Positions 1 through 15,443 of a stretch of DNA of 64,000 bases are shown here, one piece after another. How positions within the stretch are numbered: position 1 is the first letter of the stretch; every line of letters begins with the position of its first letter. The position numbers and the translations under genes were made by a program. A model generated the notes under the pieces. It was not told where the DNA came from. It saw only the letters and a list, made by a program, of their open reading frames with translations, and ran no database searches. Source of the stretch: Phoronis australis (taxonomy: Eukaryota > Phoronida > Phoronidae); assembly GCA_002633005.1 (NCBI GenBank), contig NMRA01000572.1, positions 134,534 through 198,533 of the forward strand. Direction: 5' to 3'.

Positions 1-255
1 CAGAATTCCAAGATGAGCCCGGTGTCTTGCCCTTGCCTTAGACGCAGTCACACAGGCGTGACACAGGTCTGGTGAACACGCATTTGTAAATTGTCCGACT
101 CTCGCCAAAATCAGTTGCCACACAGTTTGTAGGTGTGGTGACTTAGTACTCACATTATGCTGTGTCAAGATTTCACACATGTGCAGAGGATATTCTTTTA
201 ATGTCCCACACACTTCATCACACTCCATCATAACACTTAACACTACATCAGCCAT
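1..255 (-). CDS. partial open frame at left edge, unknown protein
   Basis: Read on the minus strand, an ATG at 253-255 opens a frame of 85 codons that reaches base 1 without a stop, so the ORF is cut by the window edge. The start context is favourable (AAAATGG, purine at -3 and G at +4). The peptide begins MADVVLSVMMECDEVC and is rich in Cys and His, but I recognise no domain. An 85-codon open stretch in AT-rich DNA is uncommon by chance but not decisive. It may be a first exon of a minus-strand gene, or part of a transposon together with the THAP fragment 600 bases away on the other strand. Function unknown. Confidence 0.35.
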   Translation of the reverse strand, partial: MADVVLSVMMECDEVCGTLKEYPLHMCEILTQHNVSTKSPHLQTVWQLILARVGQFTNACSPDLCHACVTASKARARHRAHLGIL

Positions 256-830
256 TTTGGCACCACTAAAGTGACACCTGTTGTTGGACACTGTGTTCTT
301 AAACAAATGCGCCTGAGTTGATGACACTAAACTAAATATTAATAACCTAATTTGTAATCAAAACTATGCACTCTACTGGTGTTGTAGTGTTCCAAACAGG
401 TATTGGCATTGAGGGTAATTTCCACTCAGGTGGTTGTCACAATCTTGCAGTTGCTATAGGAAATGCTCGGCGCCAGAAGATTTTATTGTACCAGTCAACA
501 TCTCTAAGATGGAAACGTCTTGTGCAAAAGTCTGGTGTTGATCAGTGTTGTGCCGGCTGAGATATACGGGCTCAAATTGTGGCGAAATTGCAATACTTTT
601 GTTAACCTGTGACCCCTCTATACTTTATGCCTGATTTTTTTAACTTAGCGGCAGAGTTTATGAGTATGGTTTAACATCTTTGTGAAGCTGAAGACCAAGA
701 AATATTCTCAACCAATCAGCGTAAAGTGGTTCATATTACATCGTGGCCACGAAATTACTCAGAAGCCACACTGCGTAACTATTGAGTTCCATTTCTTGGA
801 CATTCTGTACTTGTCGATCTCTGGGCTAAA

Positions 831-1040
831 ATGCCGCGTTGCGTGGTGTACAGGTGTAGCAATGTCAGTGGCAGTGGCATGCATTTGCACAACTTCCCCA
901 CCGATCCCAACGTGTGCCGTGGGTAGAATAGATTCATATCTGCGACAAGGACTGGCGACAAAATTCCCGATCAGCAAGATATGTTCGAGACTAGGTGCAA
1001 AGCTGTGTACAAATCTACTGCTTTGCACCGATATGAGTAA
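831..1040 (+). pseudogene. THAP zinc-finger domain fragment with in-frame stop
   Basis: From ATG 831 the frame begins MPRCVVYRCSNVSGSG and continues LHNFPTDPNVCRG. This is the start of a THAP domain: M-P-x-C, a second Cys, and the LH-x-FP motif. A TAG at 924-926 falls about where THAP domains carry an invariant Trp, so a TGG-to-TAG change is likely. The frame stays open beyond it to TAA 1038-1040, but the C-x2-H pair is not clear. THAP domains bind DNA and occur in host regulators and in P-element and Kolobok transposases. I see no transposon ends around this fragment. Best read as a decayed transposase or THAP gene. Confidence 0.5.
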
Positions 1041-1099
1041 AAATGACTTAATAAAATCTGACACAAAAGTAGTGTCACCACTCTTCTTTGAGTAAACCA

Positions 1100-2583
1100 A
1101 ATTATTTACCGATGTTGGAAAAATTGGTGTTCTGCCACTCATCTACTGCTAAAATTGAAGTGCACCCTTGTGAGTCGGCTTTCGGCGTTTACGTCGCGTG
1201 ACCTGAAGAGTTTCATTTCCCATCGTTTATTCTTCTATCTACTGTTCTTCCCTGCCATGAAATTGTTGGAACTGGTTTCGTTTCGTTGCATGTTTTTAGT
1301 ATTTTTAAGACCAGTAAACCAAATTTTAGAACATAAACTTTGCTGCTGCGAAGCTGTCATCATGTCCCAAGAGATGTCGCAAAATATTAGGACGGTGCGT
1401 GCGCGTGTCACAAGCGAACTGTTTTCAAAACTACGACTGACTTTCTTTGTTACAAAACTCAAAAGTAGGAGAGTTATGTTAGAAAATGATGTTTATTAGC
1501 TTGTTTTTCACTTAAACCACTAGCAATGGGCAAGGCTAGTGTTGGAATTGTCTCCCAGATTTTGCATGCACCCCGTCGGTCGTTGGCTATACTGTATAAG
1601 TTTCAGAATGAGGTGACTAACAGTACTCATACCAGGCCTGTATGAAATTTCATGGTCTAACAGAGCTCAATTTACAGTGTTACCTAGCTGTATGTTGACC
1701 ATAGTCTTCAAACAGCTAGCTGGCTGGCTACAATTAAATTAAGATCTACAATGCGTTCTTCCACGTTTCATGTTACTGTTCCAGCCCAGCGTATAGGGGG
1801 TCCGGCCCAAATCATAATATTCTCATTTGGGCCGTTCCCGTAGGCTTAACAGAATTCTGATACTGGCGGCTCATATCGGAATATATTTTTTGATTGAATG
1901 TAGTACTATCAATTAATTACAAATCCTTATAATTCGGTATGTTTTCATGAAGTCTAGACTTTATTTCATAGTTTTAATTTATTGCAGATACTCACCACGC
2001 TGTGTTGATATTGAATTTTCGATCTTTTGAGGTTGACCGAGTCAAAATGGGGGCAACTACGGGTTGCAGGATTTCAAGGCGAATTATTTTGAAAATTAAG
2101 TTTCTAATATAAAATTGTCAATGAATTTGAATGGAATTGCTTTGTACGAAAAGCTAACATGTGTTGTAACATTTCCCCGTATTTTGCACCAAATTAAACG
2201 GCCTCTTGTCACAGATTCCAATACGGGACACACACTCAACAGCGGCCCGTATCGGAATCGCATAGCGTTCACACCTTCGGCTTCAAGGTTACAAGACATG
2301 ATTGCAAAGGTCCTAACATCAGAATTTTTGTATCGAGCATTTTAACTACACTTTATAATAAACATTGTGAAATTGCCTGTTAACTATTCGGACAAAGTGT
2401 TTTGTTTTTCCTGCTGTTTCGGCAACCCCTGTCATCCTCGCGGGGTTTCCCATACGGGCCCGTATTAGAATGTGTGCTAAATAATTGAATAAAAATTCTG
2501 AAGGTAATTATTTTGATCAATTTTAATATTAATTGACATGAAAAAATAATTAATGTGTTTCCTTGATTTTCCACGTATTTTGC
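1100..2583. other. non-coding stretch, no gene seen
   Basis: AT-rich sequence with only short random open frames. A few short GC-rich palindromic pieces of the type TACGGGCCCGTA recur at about 2220-2460, suggesting old repeat fragments. No exon with NKAIN similarity was found here, although the first NKAIN exons must lie upstream of 5388. Confidence 0.5.
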
Positions 2584-4428
2584 ACTGAATTAAATGGCCA
2601 TGAAATTTGGCACATATGTTCCATTCATGAATGGGGCGGCATGTGCAAACTTTCGGACGGATCCGACTACCGGTGTGCCCCCTAGTGGCAATTTTAGTTT
2701 TTACGCTTATCTTTGTATCTTCAAAAGTCCTGAACGGATTTTCATGAAATTTAGTATGCAGGCACCTATTAGTGAGATGACGCTATCTTCTCGTTTTCAG
2801 ATGGATTCGACATAGTTTGCGCCACCTAGTGGCCATTTTTAGTGTTTTCGAGTCCGTTTTTGTGCGTCCACCCCTCTATCAACCAAACTGCTCAAAGGAT
2901 GATTGTGAAAATTGGCATGTATATGCTTACTATGTAGAGGATGGTTGGCGATGATTTTCCGACGATTTTGACTACTGTGGCGCCTCCTAGTGGCAGTTTT
3001 GTTTTTTGTGCCTATGGCTGTATCTCCTAAACCGTTCGCAGGATCTTTGCGAAATTGTGTAAGTTTATTTATATGATGTTAACAACGGAAGATGACGACT
3101 TTTGGACGAACCCGACTACCGGTGTGCCCTCTAGTGGCGATTTTAGTTTTTTACGCTTACTTTTGTATCTTCAAAAGTCCTGAACAGATTTTCATGAAAT
3201 TTGATATGTAGGCACCTATTAGTGAGATGATGCTATCCTTCCGTTTTCAGATGGATTCGGCATAGTTTGCGCCACCTAGTGGCCATTTTTACTGTTTTCG
3301 AGTCTGTATTTTTCGTACACCCCTCTATCAACAAAACCGCTCAAAGGATGATGGTGAAACTTGGCATGTATGTGCTTACTATAAAGAGGACAGCTGACAA
3401 TGATTTTCAGACGATTTGGACTACTGTGGCACCTCCTAGTGGCAGTTTTTTTTTGCGCCTATGGCTGTATCTCCCAATCCGTTCCCCGGATCTTTACGAA
3501 ATTTAATAAGTGTATTTATATGATATTAACAACAGACAATGACGACTTTTGGATGGATCCGCCTACCAGTGTGCCCCCTAGTGGCAATTTTATTTTTTTA
3601 TGTTTACCTCTGTATCTTCACAAGTCCTTAACGAATTTTCATGAAATTTGGTATGTAGGCACCTATTAGTGCGATGAAGCTATCCTCCCGTTTTGGAATG
3701 GAGTCGACCTAGTTTGCGACACCCAGTGGCCATTTTTACTGTTCTTTGAGTCTTTTTTAGCGTCCACCCCTCTATCAACCAAACTGCTCAAAGTATGATT
3801 GTGAAAATTGGCATGTATGTTCTTACTATGAAGAGGACGGTTGACGCTGAATTTCCCATGACTTTGATTACTGTGGCGCCTCCTAGTGGCAGTTTTTTTT
3901 TGCGCCCATGGCTGTATCTCCCAATCCGTTTGCAGGATCTTTACTAAATTTAGCAAGTGTATTTATGTGATGTTGACAACGTATGATGACAACTTAAGGA
4001 TGATTCTGACTACCGGTATGCCTCTAGTGGCAATTTTAGTATTTTACCTTGACCTCTGTATTTTCATAGGTCTTCGGGTGTCTACTTTGTGTTACTTTGT
4101 GTCTATAAAGGAAAAGTTCCAAGTAGAAATTTGTTTCTGGCATTCTGATGCTGTGCTAATCTCGTATGTTGGTAAATTTGTTTTTAATTCTATGTTTCTG
4201 TGGTGCTTTAAGCAACTGATGTATAGGATGTGCTTGTATTATGAAGATCACTCACATTTTGCCCCTAGCCTATTGAGGAGACAATGACCATGCCTTTCCA
4301 TTTTGCAAAGTACAACATAGTACATATATGCCCTCTAGTGGCCACTTTATGGTACCAATAAACAACCCTAGAAGGATACCGTATACGGTGCAATTGTGGG
4401 CGCATTTCAACGCTCTTCGTTGCTCTTG
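2584..4428 (+). repeat. GCGCCCACA-family interspersed repeat with internal 449-bp tandem units
   Basis: The segment around CACCTATTAGTG recurs at about 2762, 3211 and 3660, a period of 449 bases. Each unit includes phrases such as GCCACCTAGTGGCC and CTCCTAGTGGCAG. The 3' end (4330-4428) carries AACAACCCTAGAAG, then GTGGGCGCATTTCAACGC, and ends in TTGCTCTTG. The same ends occur at 37487-38800, 60883-61925 and 63768-64000. Compared with 37487 the 5' terminus is missing, so this copy is 5'-truncated. No coding capacity is seen, so it looks like a non-autonomous element of uncertain class. Confidence 0.75.
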
Positions 4429-4787
4429 TCTTATTTTGTAACTGTAGCTCTGATGACTCATTTTACAGAATATTAAAGCTAGTTAAGATGATGTAATAAA
4501 CTTTATAACAGCAATTTGACTCTAGATCACCAAACACATAATGCACTCATCATTCAACCAATAACTCTAATATTTGTTTGGTACGCTACTTGGCTGTTTT
4601 CGTAAATTTAGATGTAAAAGTCTTGGTCCACACAGTTTTTTTGAGTAAAATGCTTTCTACAGAGGTCTGTTTTTGTAAACTTAGATGTAAAAGCCTTATC
4701 CTACGCATTCTTTTGTAAAAAAACTCACTGTGTATGGGTAGGAAATATTGCTGCTAAACGTTGGTGTAGTGGGGGTTATCATTGGCG

Positions 4788-4965
4788 GATCCAGGATTTT
4801 GAGTTAGGGGGGGGCCAAGGCACAGGAATACGTAACCAGAATTTCGCCCCATGCGCGCGCCCAGCCTAAAATGTAGGTATACAGGGTTCTCGAATCCTTG
4901 GGTTTGTGGACCTTATTACTAAAAAAAAACGATAAACGGGGTTTCTTCAAGGCTTACGCATTTGC
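4788..4965 (+). repeat. truncated copy of the GGCGGATCCAGG poly-G element
   Basis: It starts TGGCGGATCCAGGATTTTG, followed by a run of G. It matches the left half of the element at 41312-41629, including the shared phrases CACATGCGCGCGCCCAGCC and TTTGTGGACCTTATTACT. The right half and the closing inverted end are missing. Confidence 0.6.
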
Positions 4966-5387
4966 ATTCAGGACCTATTGTACTACACTCCTTGCAGCAA
5001 ACATAGCCTGTCAAACACAGACCACAGTCTCTCCTCTTCTGACCCATATGTTAGGCTGTGTGAGCTGGGCAGTTTGGGAACTTAACTCGTGTTTTATAGC
5101 AGAGTGAATCACTGAACTGAGCTTACAGCTCCGCAAATTGTGTTCATCAGTTTGTGAGCCGTATCGTTCTTGCAGCCTGTTGATGTAAGTCTTATAAATA
5201 TCAAGATTTCTCCTGTTAGTGGTGCATGGGCAATTTTGTAGGGTCCAGTAAAATTTCCAGTGATTATTCTTTTGTTAAAACTACACCACTGGATTTTAAG
5301 GTTCATGTATTGTCAGTTATTCCAAAGTGCAGTTTCATATTTTCAGTTTAAATTATCTTATTTTACTGTTGGTTGTTTTGTTTACAG

Positions 5388-5468
5388 TACGCAGTCTGGT
5401 GTCTTGTGTGGATAGGCTGGAATATATTTGTGATATGTCTCTATTTAGAAGTTGGAATCTTAACTAGG
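5388..5468 (+). CDS. NKAIN: NKAIN exon: third transmembrane segment
   Basis: This 81-base exon is flanked by a TTTACAG acceptor and a GTAAGT donor and is read in phase 0. It encodes 27 residues starting YAVWCLVWIGWNIFVI and ending YLEVGILTR. This matches the conserved third membrane helix of NKAIN proteins (vertebrate pattern W-x-x-W-N-V-F-I-I-C-F-Y-L-E-V-G). NKAINs are small multi-pass membrane proteins that bind the beta-1 subunit of the Na+/K+-ATPase, mostly in neurons. The ~57 residues that should precede this helix are not visible in the window and are presumed to lie upstream. The exon ends about 130 bases before a 23-bp tandem array. Confidence 0.9.
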
Positions 5469-5602
5469 GTAAGTTGTTCTCATATACTAAGGGTCTGAGT
5501 TTGAGGTTAGGTGGAATCTTAGAAAATTCCGAATGTGGCCAACTTTGCAAAATTATATATCTTAGAAATATGGGTTCATATTCATATTATATCTTAGAAA
5601 TA

Positions 5603-5900
5603 TGGGTTCATATTCCTATCAAATGTGGGTTCATATTCCTATCAAATGTGGGTTCATATTCCTATCAAATATGGGTTCATATTCCTATCAAATGTGGGTT
5701 CATATTCCTATCAAATGTGGTTTCATATTCCTATCAAATGTGGGTTCATATTCCTATCTAATGTGGGTTCATATTCCTATCAAATGTGGGTTCATATTCC
5801 TATCAAATGTGGGTTCATATTCCTATCAAATGTGGGTTCATGTTCCTATCAAATGTGGGTTCATGTTCCTATCAAATGTGGGTTCATACTCCTATCAAAC
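5603..5900 (+). repeat. 23-bp tandem array, about 13 copies
   Basis: The unit contains GGGTTCATATTCCTATCAAA preceded by TGT and is repeated head to tail about 13 times with very few changes. Two longer degenerate units (about 5565-5602) precede it. Because 23 is not a multiple of three, the repeats read open in several frames, so the open frames here are artefacts. The array lies in the NKAIN intron. Confidence 0.95.
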
Positions 5901-6133
5901 TTTCTGATACGTTGCTTTATACACTGTTCTCCATAACGATGAGAGGATTTGTTTTTAAAATGTTAAAAGATTTTGCATGTGTTGGTAGCATGTGGTTTTG
6001 AATACCAAATCTATAGATAGATTCTCCTGTGCATCAGAAAATATCTTTTTATCATGTTCTTTTCACAGAAATATCAGTTTTTAACATTTGTTTTTCTTTA
6101 GTTGGGTAATTTTTCAAATAGTTAAGTACATAA

Positions 6134-6366
6134 AAGCACTTCTCATTTAAAAAGGGACTTTCCCACTTTGTCCGAAACTGAAATGTAATATTACAATATA
6201 GATAAATATCAACATTTTGTCTTTAAATTTGGTTTGTGATCAAGAGGGGGTAATGATCGATTACAAACCAAACTTAAAGACAAAATGTTGATATTTATCT
6301 ATATTGTAATATTACATTTCAGTTTGGAACAAAGCAGGAAAGTCCCTTTTTAAATGGTAAGTGCTT
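6134..6366. mobile_element. hairpin (foldback) MITE with TTAA borders
   Basis: The two halves are near-perfect reverse complements with about 100-base arms around a short centre near 6250. Inner ends read TTAA-AAAGGGACTTTC on the left (6147-) and GTCCCTTT-TTAA on the right (ending 6353). The arms continue past TTAA to AAGCACTT on both sides. There is no coding capacity. The A-rich GGGAC end and TTAA borders resemble the element at 55362-55616. Confidence 0.8.
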
Positions 6367-6406
6367 AATTAAGCAATTGTTTACGGAAACAGTAATTTGT
6401 ATGTTT

Positions 6407-7260
6407 TTTATGCACCCAAATATTTATATGTGGGTGCATATTGCTGTCATCACCGTCTAAGCATCCAGCTTCACATCCAGCTTCACATCCAGCTTCACAT
6501 CCAGCTTCCACAGCTGTATTTCTTAAAGCGTCACAGGATCTTAATGAGATCTGGCAAATGTGTTCAGATGAAGATGACGACAAATGATGAATTTTGGACC
6601 GATCTTACTACCACTGTGCTTGCTAGTGGCAATTTTTTTCAGTTTTCTCAGTGTCTGTATAATTTTTGGAAGAATTTTCATGAAATTTTGCAAATAAGTT
6701 TGTTAAGGAGACTATGACACCTTTCTATATTAGGATGGCTATTACGATTCTGCGCAACCTAGTGGCCATTTTTGAAATTTTCAAGTCAGTTTTTTAGTGA
6801 GAGCCTTTCTATGTGTCAGACCGCTTGAAGAATCATTATGAAAATTGGCGAGTGTTTTCCTAATGAGGAAATCGCGACGGGTTGATTTTCGGACGATTTT
6901 CACATCTCTGGCACTGTCATGTAGGTTCTTAGTTTGAAGAGGATGGTTGACAATGATTTTGCGACGACTTCGACTACTGTGGCATCTCCTGGTGGCAGTT
7001 TTTTTGCAGCCATAGCTGTATCTCCTAAACCCACCACAGGATGTTCGTTAAATTTATCAAGTGTTTTACATCAATTTGACAACGGACGATGACTTTCTGA
7101 CTGATCCAACGAACGGTGTGCCCTCTGGCAGCAATTTATTTTAATTGTTTCGTTTTCATGTTTTTTGGAGTTCCTACACGGATTATTATGCAATTTGGTA
7201 AATAGATTTCTATTAAAGAAATAGTGACATGTTCCCGTTTTTCGGTGGGATTTGACATAT
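6407..7260 (+). repeat. diverged GCGCCCACA-family element
   Basis: It begins with the palindromic terminus TGCACCCAAATATTTATATG, followed by GTGGGTGCATATTGCTGTC as in the other members. It also carries weak versions of the AGTGGCCATTTTTG and GTGGCAGTTTTTTTGC blocks. CATCCAGCTTCA is repeated about four times near 6465-6508. It is more diverged than the 2584 and 37487 copies, and its 3' end is not identified. Confidence 0.55.
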
Positions 7261-7463
7261 TTTGTGCCACATGGTGGTCATTTTTGTTGTTATTGATCCT
7301 GTTTTTTTGCCATATGCTTCTTTATTCGCCAGCCCCTTTATTCGCCAAACCACTGTAAGGATAATTATGAAAATTGACATATGTGTTCCGACTGAGAAAA
7401 GGGTGGCTTACAATGGTCTTTATACAGATCCAACTACAGTGGCTCCTCCTGGTGCCAGTTTTT

Positions 7464-7861
7464 ATGCACCCACATATTTATATGTGGTCGCATATTGCCG
7501 TCATCTCTGTCTGGGCGTCTGGCTTCCGGCGTCTGCGGCTGTATCTCCTTTATATAACCCTTTTGAAGGATGTTTGCGAATTTGGCTTCTATAGAGATGG
7601 CAACAGATGACAATGACCAATCAGACTATAGCTGTGCCTCTTAGTGTAAATTGTTTTTCTACATTTGCCTCTATATCTTTGGAGTTCCCTTGGTTATGTT
7701 CAAGAAATAGGGCAAATAGTTGTGTTTTTCAGAGAGGATGCCACCTTCCCAATTCAGATGGGTTTGAAGCATTGTGCGCCATCTAATGGCCATTTCTTTG
7801 ATACTAAAACGCCCAAAGAAGCACACTGTTTGCGATAATGCCGTGCTATGCATTGCTCTTG
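7464..7861 (+). repeat. short GCGCCCACA-family element beside an NKAIN exon
   Basis: It starts ATGCACCCACATATTTATAT, continues with CGCATATTGCCGTCATCTC, and ends ATGCATTGCTCTTG, so both family termini are present with most of the interior deleted. It ends only about 145 bases before the NKAIN exon at 8007, without disturbing the acceptor. Confidence 0.6.
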
Positions 7862-8006
7862 TATGTAATAAGAGAAAAGAGTAATCCAGTTGGCCAAGCG
7901 TAGAACAGTTTTGTGAATTGATTGCTAATTTGAAAGACATGCACGAGTAAGGAATGTTTGAGCTTTGGATATGAATTTATATGACCAATTGATCTTTTTT
8001 CTGCAG

Positions 8007-8219
8007 GAAAGTTCAATTTTGAATATAGGTACCGGTAACAAGAGTTGGTGGCTTGATCATGGAATCGGTTGCACAGTCACAGATGTCCTCAACCAATCAA
8101 CAACAAGCAGCATGGCTACTGGCACCCGCTATATCCCTCCCGAGGAAGCAGTCACTGGGTGTCTGCTCCGATATTACTACGTTGAAATTATACACGCTGG
8201 AATCCAGTGTTTGTTAACA
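8007..8219 (+). CDS. NKAIN: NKAIN exon: extracellular loop and start of fourth membrane segment
   Basis: This 213-base exon (71 codons, phase 0 at both ends) follows a TTTTCTGCAG acceptor and precedes GTAAGT at 8220. It encodes the NKAIN outer loop: NKSWWLDHGIGC matches the family motif (N-x-S-x-x-x-S-W-W-x-x-x-G-P-G-C). A variable stretch follows with a second N-Q-S glycosylation sequon, then YYYVEIIHAGIQCLLT, matching the family Y-L-E-V-[IL]-H-S-x-[LV]-Q start of the last helix. The tryptophan pair, loop cysteine and sequon position support a functional protein. The intron carries a 48-bp minisatellite 140 bases downstream. Confidence 0.92.
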
Positions 8220-8339
8220 GTAAGTGGTGCATTGTGTAAGGTTTGCTATGTGCGCATCATTCAGGTTGGTGGAGGAGGTGGTATCATTGATGGTAAATGT
8301 AAAGCCAGCCGCACACAAAGTAGCAGCTGCCGTGTGACC

Positions 8340-8592
8340 AATCTGTTAGTGGCCTTGGCTACATGACAACTGGTGAGCACACAGTGCTGCTTCATAGTGG
8401 CCTTAGTTACATGACAACTTGTGGGCACACAGTGCTGCTTCATTGTGGCCTTAGTTACATGACAACTGGTGAGCACACAGTGCTGCTTCATAGTGGCCTT
8501 AGTTACATGACAACTTGTGAGCACACAGTGCTGCTTCATAGTGGCCTTAGCTACATGACAACTGGTGAGCACACTGTGCTGCTTCATGGCCA
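8340..8592. repeat. 48-bp minisatellite, about five copies
   Basis: ATGACAACTKGTGAGCACAC starts at 8363, 8411, 8459, 8507 and 8555, giving an exact 48-base period with only a few substitutions. Because 48 is divisible by three, both strands stay open across the array, which explains the 82- and 130-codon open frames here. It lies in the NKAIN intron and there is no sign that it is translated. Confidence 0.95.
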
Positions 8593-8599
8593 GCTTAAC

Positions 8600-9516
8600 A
8601 TGATCATCTGACTTGTCAATGTAATTCACTTCAAGAGTACGCATGTCCTTCAAATTGAACGTTTACCTTCTGCACGCAAAAAATAAACCAAACCTGAGTG
8701 CTGATAATGCGCAATCGATTTTGCATTGTGTGCTCCTGCTTTAAATGATATCTGCTATTACCAAATTAAGAGTTGATGTTAACTTAAAAAGCATATTTGG
8801 TTCTGGTCTTCGAGTCGCTGGTGTGCTATTTTTAATTACTAGTTTTTTCAAAAAAGAATATCCACCCAAGACGAGCAAAAATGAGGTGGAATTTATTCTT
8901 TTAATCACAACTTATCAAATCATGGCATTCCAAATGTTGCTTGCATTCATTTGTGCAGCTTTTCAACTAAAAAGAGCAGACTGGCTGAAATTGGTGGGAG
9001 CCAGTGTTTTTTTGTGTTGTATTGTTTTGTTTTGTATTATTTTTCTTCAGTCGGTGAGTGCAGGTCTCAAAATGGGTCAGGGTAGAGACCAGAATAAACT
9101 TCGACGTCATGCATAGTGAATAAAACATCTTTGTAAAATCAGATGTTTGAAGTACAAGTACTTTCTGATCTGTTGGTAAAACATCAGCAGCTGGCTGCAG
9201 GTGTGAATTTGTTGTACTTTTTCGAACAACATGATTATTGAATATGCAGATATCTTCCTTTTTTAGGTTATCTCTCATGTTTACCTTTTATAGAATTAAT
9301 GATGTTTTGAGTTATAACCATGAACTGCTAATAGAGTAAATACAATTTCACTGTGAATGTAAATGATTTCTTTTCTTACAATTTGAATAATTATTTCAGG
9401 CCATTCATTGTCTGAGTGGTGTTTCACTTTAATTTCTTGTTTGCAAATTAAAGGCACCGTTTCGACCTTCGTCTCCCAGCTTATCTGTGGCTGTGTAATG
9501 TTTTGTTGTGTTTCAG
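8600..9516. other. NKAIN intron, no other gene supported
   Basis: An open frame at 8745-9116 (+) encodes a hydrophobic peptide of 123 residues with two possible membrane-like stretches (around LLITTYQIMAF and GASVFLCCIVLF). It has no family resemblance, AT-driven composition and no supporting context. I treat it as chance. Confidence 0.5.
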
Positions 9517-9577
9517 CTACTGGCTTTCTGTGCATCCTGTTATGTCATCCACATCTTCACTGAGGAAGACGATAGCT
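9517..9577 (+). CDS. NKAIN: NKAIN exon: end of fourth membrane segment, splice point to tail
   Basis: This 61-base exon follows a TTTCAG acceptor and ends before GTAAGT at 9578. It encodes LLAFCASCYVIHIFTEEDDS plus one base. This matches the family segment ACYV[VI]S[VI]F-x-EE[ED]D[ST] that closes the last helix and begins the cytoplasmic tail. The leftover T joins CA at 24877 to make Ser, and the frame continues without a stop into the 24877 exon, which confirms the junction. If the donor is not used, the same frame runs on to TGA 9745-9747. Confidence 0.9.
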
Positions 9578-9747
9578 GTAAGTATAAATACCATTACGGC
9601 AACCTTGCACGCTCTCGCACTATCGAAAGCTCCATCTCTGCCCGCACGCACGACTCCTACCTCTCTCCGGACAACTGGCACCTTTCCACCTATGTCTCCT
9701 TCAGTGACACGCTCGAGTCGACATCCTCGGTCCACTCGTCAATGTGA
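9578..9747 (+). CDS. NKAIN: possible alternative NKAIN C-terminus by intron retention
   Basis: Reading through the donor extends the third NKAIN exon by 56 codons to TGA 9745-9747. The tail starts CKYKYHYGNLARSRTIESS, is rich in Ser, Thr, Tyr and His, and ends TSSVHSSM. Codon third positions are strongly C/G-biased (for example GGC AAC, CGC, ATC, TCC, GAC, CTC), unlike the AT-rich intron around it, which argues that this stretch is translated. Alternative short C-termini are known among vertebrate NKAINs. An AATAAA at about 13229 could serve such a transcript, but no nearer signal is obvious. Confidence 0.5.
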
Positions 9748-15274
<5,527 letters not shown>

Positions 15275-15443
15275 TTAAAGGAGAATGCCACCCGATTTAA
15301 TTAGCCTTTTTTGCCGTCTTAATCAGTCCATATCCACATCGCCTCGCATACGGTCGACCTCACCTTCCCAAGAGGTGTCGCGTTAACCTGTGAGGAAGGT
15401 GAGAAACGACGCTAGCGACGTCAGTGGTTCACATGCAGAGTGA

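Noticed and set aside
1-5387. Missing N-terminal NKAIN exons (first two membrane segments)
   Set aside because: I looked for a frame like the conserved G-Y-Q-W-A-P-I region with splice sites and saw none; they probably lie upstream.
5474-6001. Open frames of 70-100 codons with MGSYSYQMWVHIPIKC-type repeats
   Set aside because: Produced by the 23-bp intronic array in all three frames. No start or splice support.
8261-8653. 130-codon minus-strand frame of MKQHCVLTSCHV repeats
   Set aside because: Antisense of the 48-bp minisatellite, whose period is a multiple of three; not a gene.
8745-9116. 123-codon hydrophobic frame, possible membrane protein
   Set aside because: Inside an NKAIN intron, AT-driven composition, no family motifs.
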